64,000 bases of DNA from Rhodoferax bucti (GCF_005876985.1 NZ_VAHD01000006.1:62001-126000); one strand, 5' to 3'; positions 40,234 to 48,765 are shown, counted from the stretch's first letter. The notes: a model not told the origin generated them from the sequence alone. Made by a program: numbers and translations.

Positions 40234-40261
40234 AAAGGGCACTCTTCGGGGTGCCCTTTTT
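40234..40261 (+). terminator. Intrinsic terminator after aspS
   Basis: AAAGGGCAC and GTGCCCTTT pair around TCTTCGGG and continue into TTTT. It lies 14 bases ahead of the nudB start codon, so it separates aspS from the nudB unit. Confidence 0.8.
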
Positions 40262-40274
40262 CATTGCGAGGCCC

Positions 40275-40772
40275 ATGACACAGTACTTCAAAATTCCGCA
40301 GTCGGTCTTGGTGGTGATTCACACCCCGCAGCGCGAGGTGCTGTTGATCCGGCGGGTGGAGCCGGACCCTGATGCACCGCCCTTTTGGCAATCGGTGACC
40401 GGTGCCAAGGATGCCGTGAATGAAGACTGGGCCGTCACTGCCGCCCGGGAGGTGTGGGAAGAAACCGGTTTGGATTGCCGCCCCGGCGGTGCCTTGCAGG
40501 GGGCATTGACCGACTGGGGGCTGGAGAATGTGTACACCATCTACCCGCGCTGGCTGCACCGCTATGCCCCCGGGGTAACGCACAACACCGAGCGGGTTTT
40601 TGGCTTACAGGTGCCCGCCATTTGCGCCGTCACACTGTCGCCGCGTGAGCACACCGACTACCGCTGGTTGCCCTATGCAGCGGCAGCAGACCTGTGTTTT
40701 TCACCCTCCAACGCAGAGGCGGTGTTGCAGCTGTTGCGCATGCCCCCGACCTTGCAGGGGGAGGGCGCATGA
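40275..40772 (+). CDS. nudB: Dihydroneopterin triphosphate diphosphatase
   Basis: 165-residue Nudix hydrolase that removes pyrophosphate from dihydroneopterin triphosphate, the second step of folate synthesis. The start FKIPQSVLVVIHTPQREVLL and the Nudix box AAREVWEETGL with upstream SVTGAKDAVNED match NudB. ATG 40275 is chosen by family length; the frame is open upstream across the terminator. It overlaps the YbhP-like gene in ATGA. folE, the first folate step, lies 2 kb downstream. Confidence 0.88.
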   Translation: MTQYFKIPQSVLVVIHTPQREVLLIRRVEPDPDAPPFWQSVTGAKDAVNEDWAVTAAREVWEETGLDCRPGGALQGALTDWGLENVYTIYPRWLHRYAPGVTHNTERVFGLQVPAICAVTLSPREHTDYRWLPYAAAADLCFSPSNAEAVLQLLRMPPTLQGEGA

Positions 40773-41518
40773 CCACTTTGCGGGTGGTGACCTACAACAT
40801 CCACAAAGGCGTGCAAGGCGTGGGGCCGCTGCGGCGTCTGGAGATTCACAACCTGAGCCACACCATGGCGCACATGGATGCCGATGTGCTGTGTTTGCAA
40901 GAGGTGCGCAAAATGCACCACCGCGAGGCCCGGCACTTTCCGCATTGGCCGGAGGCGCCGCAAGCTGATTTTTTGGCTCCTGCCGGGTACGAAGCCATTT
41001 ACCGTACCAACGCCATCACCCGCCATGGCGAACACGGCAACGCCTTGTTGACCCGATGGCCTGTGGTGCAACACCAGCATGAGGACATGTCGGACCACCG
41101 CCTGGAGCAGCGCGGTCTGCTGCATGTGGAGCTGGATATTGCCGGGCGCACAATACACGTGCTGGTGGCGCACCTGGGGCTGATTCGAGCCGGTCGCCAG
41201 CGCCAGTTGCAGCAACTACGCCAATTCATTGCACGGGAGATTCCCCCCACCGCCCCTTTGCTGGTGGCGGGAGATTTCAACGACTTGCCGGCCTGGGTCG
41301 CGCAGCAATTGGCACCTGCTGGTTTGGCAGCGCCCATGGGGCGGCGTTGTGCCACCTTTCCCTCCCGCTTGCCACTGGTGCAGTTGGATCATGTACTCGC
41401 GCGGGGGCTCACCCCCGTGGGGGCACAGGTGCCCCGTGGCATGACCTGGGCGCGCATGTCGGACCATTTGCCACTCATCACCGAGTGGACGTTGATGCCG
41501 GAGCCTGCGTCATGCTGA
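40769..41518 (+). CDS. Endonuclease/exonuclease/phosphatase family protein, YbhP-like
   Basis: A 249-residue Mg-dependent EEP-fold hydrolase: RVVTYNIHKGVQG, DVLCLQEVR, LLVAGDFNDLP and the final MSDHLPLITEW with the catalytic Asp-His pair. E. coli YbhP, of unknown substrate, precedes clsB in the same manner. The gene starts in the nudB stop (ATGA) and overlaps the clsB start by 7 bases, so all three are translationally coupled. It may be a lipid or nucleic acid phosphodiesterase; I cannot decide. Confidence 0.87.
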   Translation: MTTLRVVTYNIHKGVQGVGPLRRLEIHNLSHTMAHMDADVLCLQEVRKMHHREARHFPHWPEAPQADFLAPAGYEAIYRTNAITRHGEHGNALLTRWPVVQHQHEDMSDHRLEQRGLLHVELDIAGRTIHVLVAHLGLIRAGRQRQLQQLRQFIAREIPPTAPLLVAGDFNDLPAWVAQQLAPAGLAAPMGRRCATFPSRLPLVQLDHVLARGLTPVGAQVPRGMTWARMSDHLPLITEWTLMPEPASC

Positions 41519-42729
41519 GATCCGCTACGTTTGCTGCCGGTCACCAGCTCACTTTGCTGGAGGGGGGCGCGCAGTTTTTTCCGGCCCTGATTGCCGCGGT
41601 GGACAGTGCCCAAAAGGAAGTGCGGCTGGAAACGTATATTTTTCACTTTGATGCACAAGGCTTGGAGGTCGCTCAGGCCTTGGAGCGTGCGGCGCAGCGG
41701 GGTGTGCCGGTGTACGTGGTGGTCGATGGGGTAGGCACACCGCTGGTTCCGCCGGAGTGGCAGCGTCGTTGGACGGCCAGTGGGGTCCGTTGGCACCAGT
41801 ACGCCCCCTTGGGGCATCTGGGTTTGTTGATACCCGGCCGCTGGCGACGCTTGCACCGCAAACTGTGCGTGGTCGACGGGCGGTGGGCGTTTTGTGGCGG
41901 TATCAACATCGTGGACGATTGGTTGGACCCCCACCATGGCGCGCTCCAGGTGGCGCGGTTGGACTACGCCGTCCGGGTCGAAGGCCCCTTGGTGGCGCAG
42001 TGCCAGCTGGCCATGGAGCAGTTCTGGGCGCGCCTGGAAACGACCCGCCAACTGGAGCAACTCCATTGGCAAGAGGTTCGCAAGAGTTGGCCCGCGCTGG
42101 GCTTGTTTCCTTCGCGGGCAGGGACACCGACCGATGCCACGGCAGTGACCACCGGAAGCTTCGCGGCACTGGTGCTGCGAGACAACGTGCGCAATCGCAC
42201 GCGCATCGAGCGTGCCTATTTGAAAGCCATTGGTGAGGCCCGCCAGCATATCGTGCTGGCAAATGCCTATTTTTTACCAGGTGCGCGTCTGCGGCGTGCG
42301 CTCAAGCACGCGGTGCGCAGAGGGGTCAGGGTGCAGGTCGTGGTGCAGGGGCGCTATGAGTATTTCATTCAGTACCACGCTTCGCGGCCGGTCTTCAGCG
42401 AGCTGGTGAACGCGGGGGTGGAGATTCACGAGTACACCCCCGGTTTTTTGCATGCCAAAGTGGCGGTGGTGGACGGTGTGTGGGCAACGGTAGGCTCGTC
42501 CAACCTCGACCCCTTGAGCTTGCTGCTCGCGCGGGAGGCCAATGTGGTGGTTCACGATGCGGCGTTCGCGGGCCGGCTCCACGCGGCGCTGTGTGCTCTC
42601 ATTCAAACAAGCACCCGCGCCCTGGACCGGGCTGCCGACGCTAAGCGCCCTTGGCGGCAGCGACTGCGCGACCGGCTGGCATTCGGGTTCATGCGGGTTT
42701 TGCTGTTCTTTAGTGGTAGTCGCTATTAA
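41512..42729 (+). CDS. clsB: Cardiolipin synthase B
   Basis: 405-residue phospholipase-D superfamily enzyme that joins phosphatidylglycerol molecules into cardiolipin at the membrane. It has two HKD motifs: HRKLCVVDGRWAFCGGINI and HAKVAVVDGVWATVGSSNLD. There is no N-terminal double membrane helix, which separates it from ClsA. The start at 41512 overlaps the previous gene. The last codons, Arg-Tyr-stop (CGCTATTAA), are the left edge of a dispersed repeat, so the natural C terminus may have been altered. Confidence 0.91.
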   Translation: MLRSATFAAGHQLTLLEGGAQFFPALIAAVDSAQKEVRLETYIFHFDAQGLEVAQALERAAQRGVPVYVVVDGVGTPLVPPEWQRRWTASGVRWHQYAPLGHLGLLIPGRWRRLHRKLCVVDGRWAFCGGINIVDDWLDPHHGALQVARLDYAVRVEGPLVAQCQLAMEQFWARLETTRQLEQLHWQEVRKSWPALGLFPSRAGTPTDATAVTTGSFAALVLRDNVRNRTRIERAYLKAIGEARQHIVLANAYFLPGARLRRALKHAVRRGVRVQVVVQGRYEYFIQYHASRPVFSELVNAGVEIHEYTPGFLHAKVAVVDGVWATVGSSNLDPLSLLLAREANVVVHDAAFAGRLHAALCALIQTSTRALDRAADAKRPWRQRLRDRLAFGFMRVLLFFSGSRY

Positions 42730-42768
42730 ATTGATAGCTGCTCGCGCACTATTGACGGGCGCTAATAT
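42721..42768 (+). repeat. Dispersed palindromic element at the clsB end
   Basis: The full copy reads GCTATTAAATTGATAGCTGC, TCGCGCA, then GGGCGCTAATAT. Its left edge supplies the clsB stop codon TAA (42727-42729). The rest lies in the gap before folE. Confidence 0.8.
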
Positions 42769-42813
42769 CGAAAAACCCTAAAATTCAATCGCTGGTACCA
42801 TGACCGGACTTTC

Positions 42814-43533
42814 ATGACCAACAAATTCACTATGAGCTCCTCTGACGCTTTTGAGGGAACCCCGGTTTCCGTAAAAATCCGCGAACGGCTGAAGGCCTCC
42901 CGCAAGCGCTTTCATGCCAACGATAACATTGCCGATTTCATTCAGCCGGGTGAGTTGGAAACCTTGTTGGACGAAGTCGAAGTGCAGATGCGCGGCGTGT
43001 TGAACAGCCTGGTCATCGACATCGAGAACGACCACAACACTGACAACACCGCCCGCCGTGTCGCCAAGATGTACCTCAACGAGGTATTTCGGGGTCGCTA
43101 TGTGCCGGCACCCACCATCACCGAGTTTCCCAACGTCGGGCACCTGAATGAGTTGATGATCGTAGGCCCCATCACCGTGCGCAGTGCCTGCAGCCACCAC
43201 TTTTGCCCGGTGATCGGCAAGATCTGGATCGGTGTGATGCCCAACGAGCACACCAATGTGATCGGTTTGTCCAAATACGCCCGTCTGGCCGAGTGGATCA
43301 TGGGCCGTCCCCAGATCCAGGAAGAAGCCGTAGTGCAGCTGGCCGACCTCATCCAGGAAAAAACCCAACCTGACGGCTTGGCCATCGTCATGGAAGCCAG
43401 CCACTACTGCATGGCCTGGCGCGGTGTGAAGGATATGGACAGCAAGATGATCAACTCGGTCATGCGCGGTGTCTTCCTGAAAGACCCCAACCTGCGCCGC
43501 GAATTTCTCTCCCTTATTCCTCAGAAAGGCTAA
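42814..43533 (+). CDS. folE: GTP cyclohydrolase I
   Basis: Converts GTP to 7,8-dihydroneopterin triphosphate, the first step of folate synthesis. Zn-binding and active-site residues appear in CSHHFCPVIGKIWIG and in SHYCMAWRGVKD; NTARRVAKMYLNEVF is also typical. At 239 residues it is a standard FolE1. It starts 45 bases after a dispersed repeat. A BLUF photoreceptor gene follows after only 4 bases, so the two are almost certainly cotranscribed. Confidence 0.96.
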   Translation: MTNKFTMSSSDAFEGTPVSVKIRERLKASRKRFHANDNIADFIQPGELETLLDEVEVQMRGVLNSLVIDIENDHNTDNTARRVAKMYLNEVFRGRYVPAPTITEFPNVGHLNELMIVGPITVRSACSHHFCPVIGKIWIGVMPNEHTNVIGLSKYARLAEWIMGRPQIQEEAVVQLADLIQEKTQPDGLAIVMEASHYCMAWRGVKDMDSKMINSVMRGVFLKDPNLRREFLSLIPQKG

Positions 43534-43537
43534 TGCC

Positions 43538-43960
43538 ATGTTGGTTCGTTTGCTCTATGCCAGCCGCGCGATCGATTCGAATCCCGAAGCGATCGATGCC
43601 ATTCTGTCCCAGTCCCGCAACTACAACCCTACCTGCGGGATCACTGGCATTCTTTGCTACGGGGGGGGCATCTTTTTGCAGGCCATCGAAGGGGGCCGCA
43701 TGGCGGTCAGTGAGTTGTACGGGCACATCCAAAAAGATGTGCGCCACAAAGATGTGGTGCTGCTGCACTACGAAGAAATCACCGAGCGCCGTTTCGGTGG
43801 CTGGACGATGGGGCAGGTCAATATGTCCAAAATCAACACCAACATTTTGTTGAAGTACGCCGAGCGGCCTGAGTTGGACCCGTACTCGGTGTCGGGCAAA
43901 GTGTCTTTGGCCTTGCTCGAAGAGCTGATGGCTACCGCCTCCATCATCGGGCGCGCCTGA
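43538..43960 (+). CDS. Single-domain BLUF blue-light sensor
   Basis: A 140-residue flavin-binding photoreceptor. The BLUF pattern is complete: LLYAS with Tyr7, Asn30 in NYNPTCGITGILCY, Gln48 and Glu51 in FLQAIEGG, and Trp89/Met91 in GGWTMGQVNM; these correspond to the Tyr-Gln-Trp/Met network of AppA and Slr1694. Two C-terminal helices complete the usual cap; no output domain is present, so it must act on a partner. It is directly behind folE (4-base gap), and DUF429 follows after 44 bases. Confidence 0.92.
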   Translation: MLVRLLYASRAIDSNPEAIDAILSQSRNYNPTCGITGILCYGGGIFLQAIEGGRMAVSELYGHIQKDVRHKDVVLLHYEEITERRFGGWTMGQVNMSKINTNILLKYAERPELDPYSVSGKVSLALLEELMATASIIGRA

Positions 43961-44004
43961 TCGGAGCGCATGACCTGGACAGCCTTTGTGGGCTGGTGTT
44001 GTAG

Positions 44005-44838
44005 ATGGCACTTCTTGTCGGTTGTGATTTCTCCAGCAGCCCCTCAGCGCGCAAAGCGATCGTGGGTGCCACCGGTGTGCAAACCGGTGGGCGATTGGTG
44101 TTGCAGCGCCTGGATCGCTTGTCCTCACTGGACGCATTCTCGGCGTGGCTGATCCAGGAACCTGCCTGGATAGGCGCTTTCGATTTGCCATTTGGCTTGC
44201 CGCGTGAATTGGTGGTGGCGCTGGGGTGGCCCACCGAGTGGGAGGCGTGCATGCGCCACTACGCAGGGCTGTCGCGTGACGAGATCCGGGCCACTTTTGC
44301 CGGGTTTTGCAATGCCCGCCCCGTAGGAGGCAAGTTTGCGCACCGGGCGACAGATATACCTGCTAGGTCCAGCCCATCCATGAAGTGGGTCAACCCGCCG
44401 GTGGCCTTCATGCTGTATGCCGGCGTGCCACGCTTGCTGCAAGCCGGTGTGTATGTGCCCGGCCTGCAACAGCCTGCTGCCGCCTCCGGGCCGGCACGCG
44501 TCGCGCTGGAGGCGTATCCCGGGTTGGTGGCAAGAGCGGTGTTGGGCAGCCGGAGCTACAAAAGTGACGACAAAGCCAAGCAAACGGCCGATCGCTTGAT
44601 TGCCCGCAAAGATCTTATCAACGCCTTGGAGACCGGCCAAACCCGGTGGGCGGTCCGCCTGAAGTTAAGCCACGCCCAGCGGGATGCTCTGGTGGAAGAT
44701 GCCAGCGGCGATAGCCTGGATGCGGTGCTGTGCCTGGTGTTGGCGGCGTGGGCGGAAGTACAGCATCAGCAGGGCCATCCCCTGTACGGTTTGCCGCAGA
44801 ATTTGGACCCTTTGGAGGGCTGGATTTTGTCGGCTTAA
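44005..44838 (+). CDS. DUF429 family protein
   Basis: A 277-residue protein of unknown function that I place in DUF429: VGCDFSSSPSARKAI, GAFDLPFGLPRELV, WVNPPVAFMLYAG, LEAYPGLVARAVLG and ASGDSLDAVLCLVLAAW. The acidic residues in the first and last blocks resemble an RNase-H-like fold, which is an inference. The gene ends with a 4-base overlap on the convergent MinD-like gene. It could be cotranscribed with folE and the BLUF gene. Confidence 0.75.
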   Translation: MALLVGCDFSSSPSARKAIVGATGVQTGGRLVLQRLDRLSSLDAFSAWLIQEPAWIGAFDLPFGLPRELVVALGWPTEWEACMRHYAGLSRDEIRATFAGFCNARPVGGKFAHRATDIPARSSPSMKWVNPPVAFMLYAGVPRLLQAGVYVPGLQQPAAASGPARVALEAYPGLVARAVLGSRSYKSDDKAKQTADRLIARKDLINALETGQTRWAVRLKLSHAQRDALVEDASGDSLDAVLCLVLAAWAEVQHQQGHPLYGLPQNLDPLEGWILSA

Positions 44839-45671
44839 GCGGCCCTCAGACCCACGGTTTCTTCCACCTTGACGGCCAGTTGCGAAATCGCAAGCGCTGC
44901 CGGGCTGCCGGGCATGGCCTGTAGCAGCAATTGGCGCCGCATGATGGCTTGTCGCACTGAGGGGTCGGCCGGAATATCGCCCATGTGCACCAAGCGCACA
45001 TGTTTGCCCGTGTCGGTGGTGACGAAACGGTCCAGCACCTGCTGCAATTGGGTGGTAATGGCCCGGCCATCGCCCAAGCGTGCGGTCTGGTTAATCACCA
45101 TGCGAATGGTTTGCCGTTTTTGCTGGCCTACCAACACCTTGATGGTGGCATACGCATCGGTAAGCGAGGTGGGCTCGGGTGTAGCGACCACCAGTACTTC
45201 AGACGCGAGGGACACGGCAAACAGCACCACATCGGAGATGCCGGCACCCGTGTCCAGAATGACCACATCGTAATGCGGCACCAGTCCGTTCATGATTTGC
45301 AGAAAATCCCCACGCACTTCCGGTGTGAGGCGCGAATACTCCACCATGCCGGAGCCCGCCAACAACACGGAAAAACCGCCTGGAGCCCGAATAATGGCCT
45401 CTTCCAGCTTGGCTTTGCCGGTGAAGACATCGTGCAAGGTGATTTTGGGGTAGAGGTTTAGCACCACATCCAGATTGGCCAGGCCCAAGTCCGCATCGAG
45501 CACCAATACGCGCTGGCCGCGTTTGGCCAAGGCAGCCGCCAAGTTTGCAGAGACAAAGGTTTTTCCTACGCCGCCTTTACCGCTGGTCACGGCAACGACT
45601 TTGCCGATAGGTTTCAGCGGCACGCCGGTACTGCCTTCGGAGGACTCAGGAGGGTTCAGTACGTCAGACAT
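44835..45671 (-). CDS. MinD/ParA-type ATPase (FlhG-like)
   Basis: 278-residue P-loop ATPase with deviant Walker A SGKGGVGKTFVSANLAAALA, ADLGLANLDVVLNLYP and VVILDTGAGISDVVLFAV. This is the MinD/FlhG subgroup rather than ParA of plasmids. The C-terminal end lacks an obvious amphipathic membrane-targeting helix. Its ATG overlaps the stop of the upstream diguanylate cyclase (TGATG). The pairing and absence of minC, minE or flagellar genes point to a localisation or signalling role coupled with c-di-GMP, which is an inference. Confidence 0.85.
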   Translation of the reverse strand: MSDVLNPPESSEGSTGVPLKPIGKVVAVTSGKGGVGKTFVSANLAAALAKRGQRVLVLDADLGLANLDVVLNLYPKITLHDVFTGKAKLEEAIIRAPGGFSVLLAGSGMVEYSRLTPEVRGDFLQIMNGLVPHYDVVILDTGAGISDVVLFAVSLASEVLVVATPEPTSLTDAYATIKVLVGQQKRQTIRMVINQTARLGDGRAITTQLQQVLDRFVTTDTGKHVRLVHMGDIPADPSVRQAIMRRQLLLQAMPGSPAALAISQLAVKVEETVGLRAA

Positions 45672-46465
45672 CAAAATACCCTTTGCATGGCACTGCCGGC
45701 ATTGCCGACAGGTGCTTCGCTGGAAACGCTTTCAATCCAGGCCGGTTCACCCAATGCGAGGTGGCCGAACAAGAGATTTTTTTCTTCAGCACTGACATAA
45801 ATTTCTTGCTGCTGGTCCAGGTAGATCCGGTTACGCCCGTCCGCCTTGGCCCGGTACAGCTGCATATCCGCGCGTTCCGTCCACAGTGTGGCGGTGGAGC
45901 GGACCCACTCGGGCGCAAAAGCTCCGCCTATGCTCACCGTGACCTTGATGGACAAGCCCGGCGCTATAGGAATGGACATGGCTTCCACATGTGCGCGAAT
46001 ACGCTCTGCGACTGCCGCACCAAAACCGGTGTGGCAGCTGGGTAGCATTACCGAAAACTCTTCTCCGCCGAACCGTGCCACGGTGTCCATGGGGCGCACA
46101 CAGCCAGAAAGCGCCTTGGCAATCGCTTGCAGCACCTGATCGCCTGCTTGGTGGCCGTAGGTGTCATTGACTTTTTTGAAGTGGTCGATGTCCAGCATCA
46201 GCAGCAAAGCGGGTTCGCCGGACCGCGCGACCACGTCAATCGAACGCTCCACGACCGCACGGAAATGGCGGCGGTTGGCGAGTCCGGTCAAGGGGTCTTT
46301 GAGAGAGAGTTCACACAAGCCATCGATCATGGCCTGCAAATACGCGGTGGAGGACGCTTCGGGTGGTGGCAGGGTGACGTTGCCGTCATGGTCCAGCAAG
46401 GCGCGTGCATCGTCTAGGCGCAAGCGCTGAAGCTCAACGAGGGACGGTGTAAGCGGTTTTGCCAC
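45671..46465 (-). CDS. Soluble diguanylate cyclase (GGDEF)
   Basis: A 264-residue protein with an N-terminal about 55-residue region of unknown fold and a GGDEF domain: DPLTGLANRRHFRAV, DIDHFKKVNDTYGHQAGDQV, active site RFGGEEFSVMLP and inhibitory site RPMD five residues before it, so it should make c-di-GMP with product inhibition. There are no membrane segments. The first codon is GTG. A C-terminal tail of about 55 residues follows the domain. It is coupled to the MinD-like ATPase gene. Confidence 0.9.
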   Translation of the reverse strand: MAKPLTPSLVELQRLRLDDARALLDHDGNVTLPPPEASSTAYLQAMIDGLCELSLKDPLTGLANRRHFRAVVERSIDVVARSGEPALLLMLDIDHFKKVNDTYGHQAGDQVLQAIAKALSGCVRPMDTVARFGGEEFSVMLPSCHTGFGAAVAERIRAHVEAMSIPIAPGLSIKVTVSIGGAFAPEWVRSTATLWTERADMQLYRAKADGRNRIYLDQQQEIYVSAEEKNLLFGHLALGEPAWIESVSSEAPVGNAGSAMQRVF

Positions 46466-46570
46466 AGTTTTACAAATAAAGTGCTAGAAAGTCTAACAGG
46501 AAGCCTTGCTCTCTTGCGGCAAAAACGAGGCGGTAGCCGGGTATTTGGCAGGTGTTCGCGGCTCAATCTC

Positions 46571-47323
46571 TCAACGGTGCGTACTGCATACCGGGCAGGC
46601 TGGATCGCGGGGAAGCCGCATTTCGGTCCATTCGCTGCGCAGCCCATCAAACAACATCAGGCGCCCAGTGAGGTTTACCGGGAAACCCATGAGTACCTTG
46701 AGTGCCTCGGCCGCCTGCATGGCGCCGATGATGCCCACCAGTGGCGCGAATACGCCCATGGTGGCGCAGCGGGTGGGTGGGGGTGCGTCGTCGGGGGGGA
46801 ACGCACAGGCGTAGCAGGGGGCGTCTGTTTTTCGGGTGTCAAACACTGCCACTTGCCCATCGAAGCGGATGGCTGCGCCGGACACTAAGGGGATTCCTCG
46901 CGCGACACAGGCGGCATTGACGGCTTGGCGTGTGCTGAAGTTATCGCAGCAATCCAACACGACATCTATGCCGGGAAGGTGCGCTGCGAGCCATTCGGCG
47001 TCAGCGCTTTGTGCGTAGCCATGTACCTGCGTTCCAGGGTTGAGCGCGTTAAGCCGCGTAGCGGCAGACGCAACCTTGGGTTGTCCTACGCTGGAGGTTG
47101 AGTGGATGATTTGCCTTTGCAGGTTGGTCAGATCGACCTCGTCGGGGTCCACCAAGCTCAGTTGGCCGACCCCAGCCGCAGCCAAATACATAGCTGCTGG
47201 AGAGCCCAAGCCCCCCGCGCCGATCACCAAAACGTGGGCTTGGGTGATTTTTTCCTGGCCCTCTATACCGATTTCATCCAGCAGGATGTGGCGGGAGTAC
47301 CGCAGCAGTTCCTCATCCTGCAT
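46571..47323 (-). CDS. moeB: Molybdopterin-synthase adenylyltransferase / ThiF family E1-like
   Basis: 250-residue E1-like enzyme that adenylates the C terminus of a ubiquitin-like sulfur carrier (MoaD or ThiS). The ATP site is VLVIGAGGLGSPAAMYLAAAG, with LVDPDEVDLTNLQRQ and DCCDNFSTR. Zinc-binding pairs are CYAC and CPVC. There is no C-terminal rhodanese domain. It begins 5 bases after ctpA; the order gpmA-ctpA-moeB is conserved in betaproteobacteria. MoeB and ThiF cannot be separated safely by motif. Confidence 0.88.
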   Translation of the reverse strand: MQDEELLRYSRHILLDEIGIEGQEKITQAHVLVIGAGGLGSPAAMYLAAAGVGQLSLVDPDEVDLTNLQRQIIHSTSSVGQPKVASAATRLNALNPGTQVHGYAQSADAEWLAAHLPGIDVVLDCCDNFSTRQAVNAACVARGIPLVSGAAIRFDGQVAVFDTRKTDAPCYACAFPPDDAPPPTRCATMGVFAPLVGIIGAMQAAEALKVLMGFPVNLTGRLMLFDGLRSEWTEMRLPRDPACPVCSTHR

Positions 47324-47328
47324 GGGAA

Positions 47329-48765
47329 TCAGTTTTCTTTGACTTCTTCTTTGCGTTCGACCTGGGTTTTGCTGACCAGTACAGGCTTGCCTTTGAGCTG
47401 GTTGATCGCTTGCATCAACTGGAAGTCTTTGTCCGAGCCAAATTCCGGCACCTTGCGGTCTGTCACCGGTTTGCGGGATTCTTCTTCCAGGCGTTTCAGA
47501 GCTTCTTCGCGGGCTTTTTCACGCGCCGCATCTTTTTTCTCTTCGCCTTGGCCGCTGGTCAGGTGCTTCTCCAGGTCCGCTTCCCGCATGCGCAGGGCCG
47601 CGTAAGGGCTGCCTTCTTCGGTTTCGTCCACCATCACATCGGGCACGATGCCTTTGGCTTGAATGGAGCGGCCGCTAGGGGTGTAGTAGCGGGATGTGGT
47701 GATTTTCAGGCCCGTATCCGGTCCGAGGGGGCGGAAGGTTTGCACCGAGCCCTTGCCGAACGACTGGCTGCCCATAATCGTTGCGCGTTTGTGGTCTTGC
47801 AGTGCGCCGGCCACAATTTCGCTAGCCGACGCAGAGCCCTCATTCACCAAGACCACCAGAGGCACCTTTTTGAGTGCCGCGGGCAGGCTTTTCAGCGCGT
47901 CGGCCCCTGCGAGACCCCGAATGTCACTTGCTGAGGCACGCAGTACCTGCTTGCTCTCAGGCGTTTGGCCGTTGGTGGACACCACAGTCACGTTGTCGGG
48001 CAAGAAAGCGGCAGACATGGCCACGGCCGAGGTCAGCAGGCCGCCCGGGTCGTTACGCAAATCCAGCACCAAGCCCTTGATCTTGGGGTCTTGTTTGTAG
48101 ATCTCGTCCACTTTCTTGGCGAAATCTTCAAAGCTGCGTTCCTGGAACTGGCTCACACGAATCCAAGCGTAGCCTGGCTCGATCACTTTGCCGCGCACCG
48201 ATTGCTGCTTGATTTCTTCGCGGGTGATGGTGACCGGGAACGTACGGTTTTCATCCTTGCGGTAAATGGTGAGCAGCACCTTGGTGGCGGGCTCGCCGCG
48301 CATGCGCTTGACGGCTTCGTTCAACGTCAGGCCTTTGACGGCGGTGTCGTCAATTTTGGTGATCAGATCGTTGGTCTTGAGGCCGGCCCGGAAGGCTGGG
48401 GAGCCTTCAATGGGGGACACCACTTTGACCAAGCCGTCTTCCTGGGTAATTTCAATCCCCACGCCGACGAACTTGCCCGAGGTGCCTTCCCGGAATTCTT
48501 TGAATGATTTTTTGTCGAAATACTGGGAGTGCGGGTCCAGACTGGCCACCATGCCGGTGATGGCGTCAGTAATCAGCTTTTTCTCATCCACGGGCTCCAC
48601 ATAGTCGCTTTTGACCATGCCGAATACGGTGGCGAGTTGCTGCAGCTCTTCCAAAGGAAGCGGGGCCAGCGAATTACGTGCAACGGTTTGCAGCGAAACG
48701 GTGGTGAGGGCGCCGGCAACTACGCCCAATGCAACCCAGCCGGTGATTTTCAGTTTGTGACCCAT
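47329..48765 (-). CDS. ctpA: C-terminal processing peptidase, S41 family
   Basis: 478-residue periplasmic serine protease. An N-terminal signal anchor (ITGWVALGVVAGALTTVSL) precedes a PDZ domain at about 90-180 (GVGIEITQEDGLVKVVSPIE) and the S41 core with catalytic Ser in NEGSASASEIVAGAL and Lys in GSQSFGKGSVQT. A charged, lysine/glutamate-rich C-terminal extension starts near 395. Substrates are probably envelope proteins. Between gpmA and moeB on one strand. Confidence 0.94.
   Translation of the reverse strand: MGHKLKITGWVALGVVAGALTTVSLQTVARNSLAPLPLEELQQLATVFGMVKSDYVEPVDEKKLITDAITGMVASLDPHSQYFDKKSFKEFREGTSGKFVGVGIEITQEDGLVKVVSPIEGSPAFRAGLKTNDLITKIDDTAVKGLTLNEAVKRMRGEPATKVLLTIYRKDENRTFPVTITREEIKQQSVRGKVIEPGYAWIRVSQFQERSFEDFAKKVDEIYKQDPKIKGLVLDLRNDPGGLLTSAVAMSAAFLPDNVTVVSTNGQTPESKQVLRASASDIRGLAGADALKSLPAALKKVPLVVLVNEGSASASEIVAGALQDHKRATIMGSQSFGKGSVQTFRPLGPDTGLKITTSRYYTPSGRSIQAKGIVPDVMVDETEEGSPYAALRMREADLEKHLTSGQGEEKKDAAREKAREEALKRLEEESRKPVTDRKVPEFGSDKDFQLMQAINQLKGKPVLVSKTQVERKEEVKEN

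Noticed and set aside
47190..47210. ATAGCTGCTGG in moeB as another dispersed repeat copy
   Set aside because: Only about 10 bases match and the second half is missing; chance similarity in a coding region is more likely.
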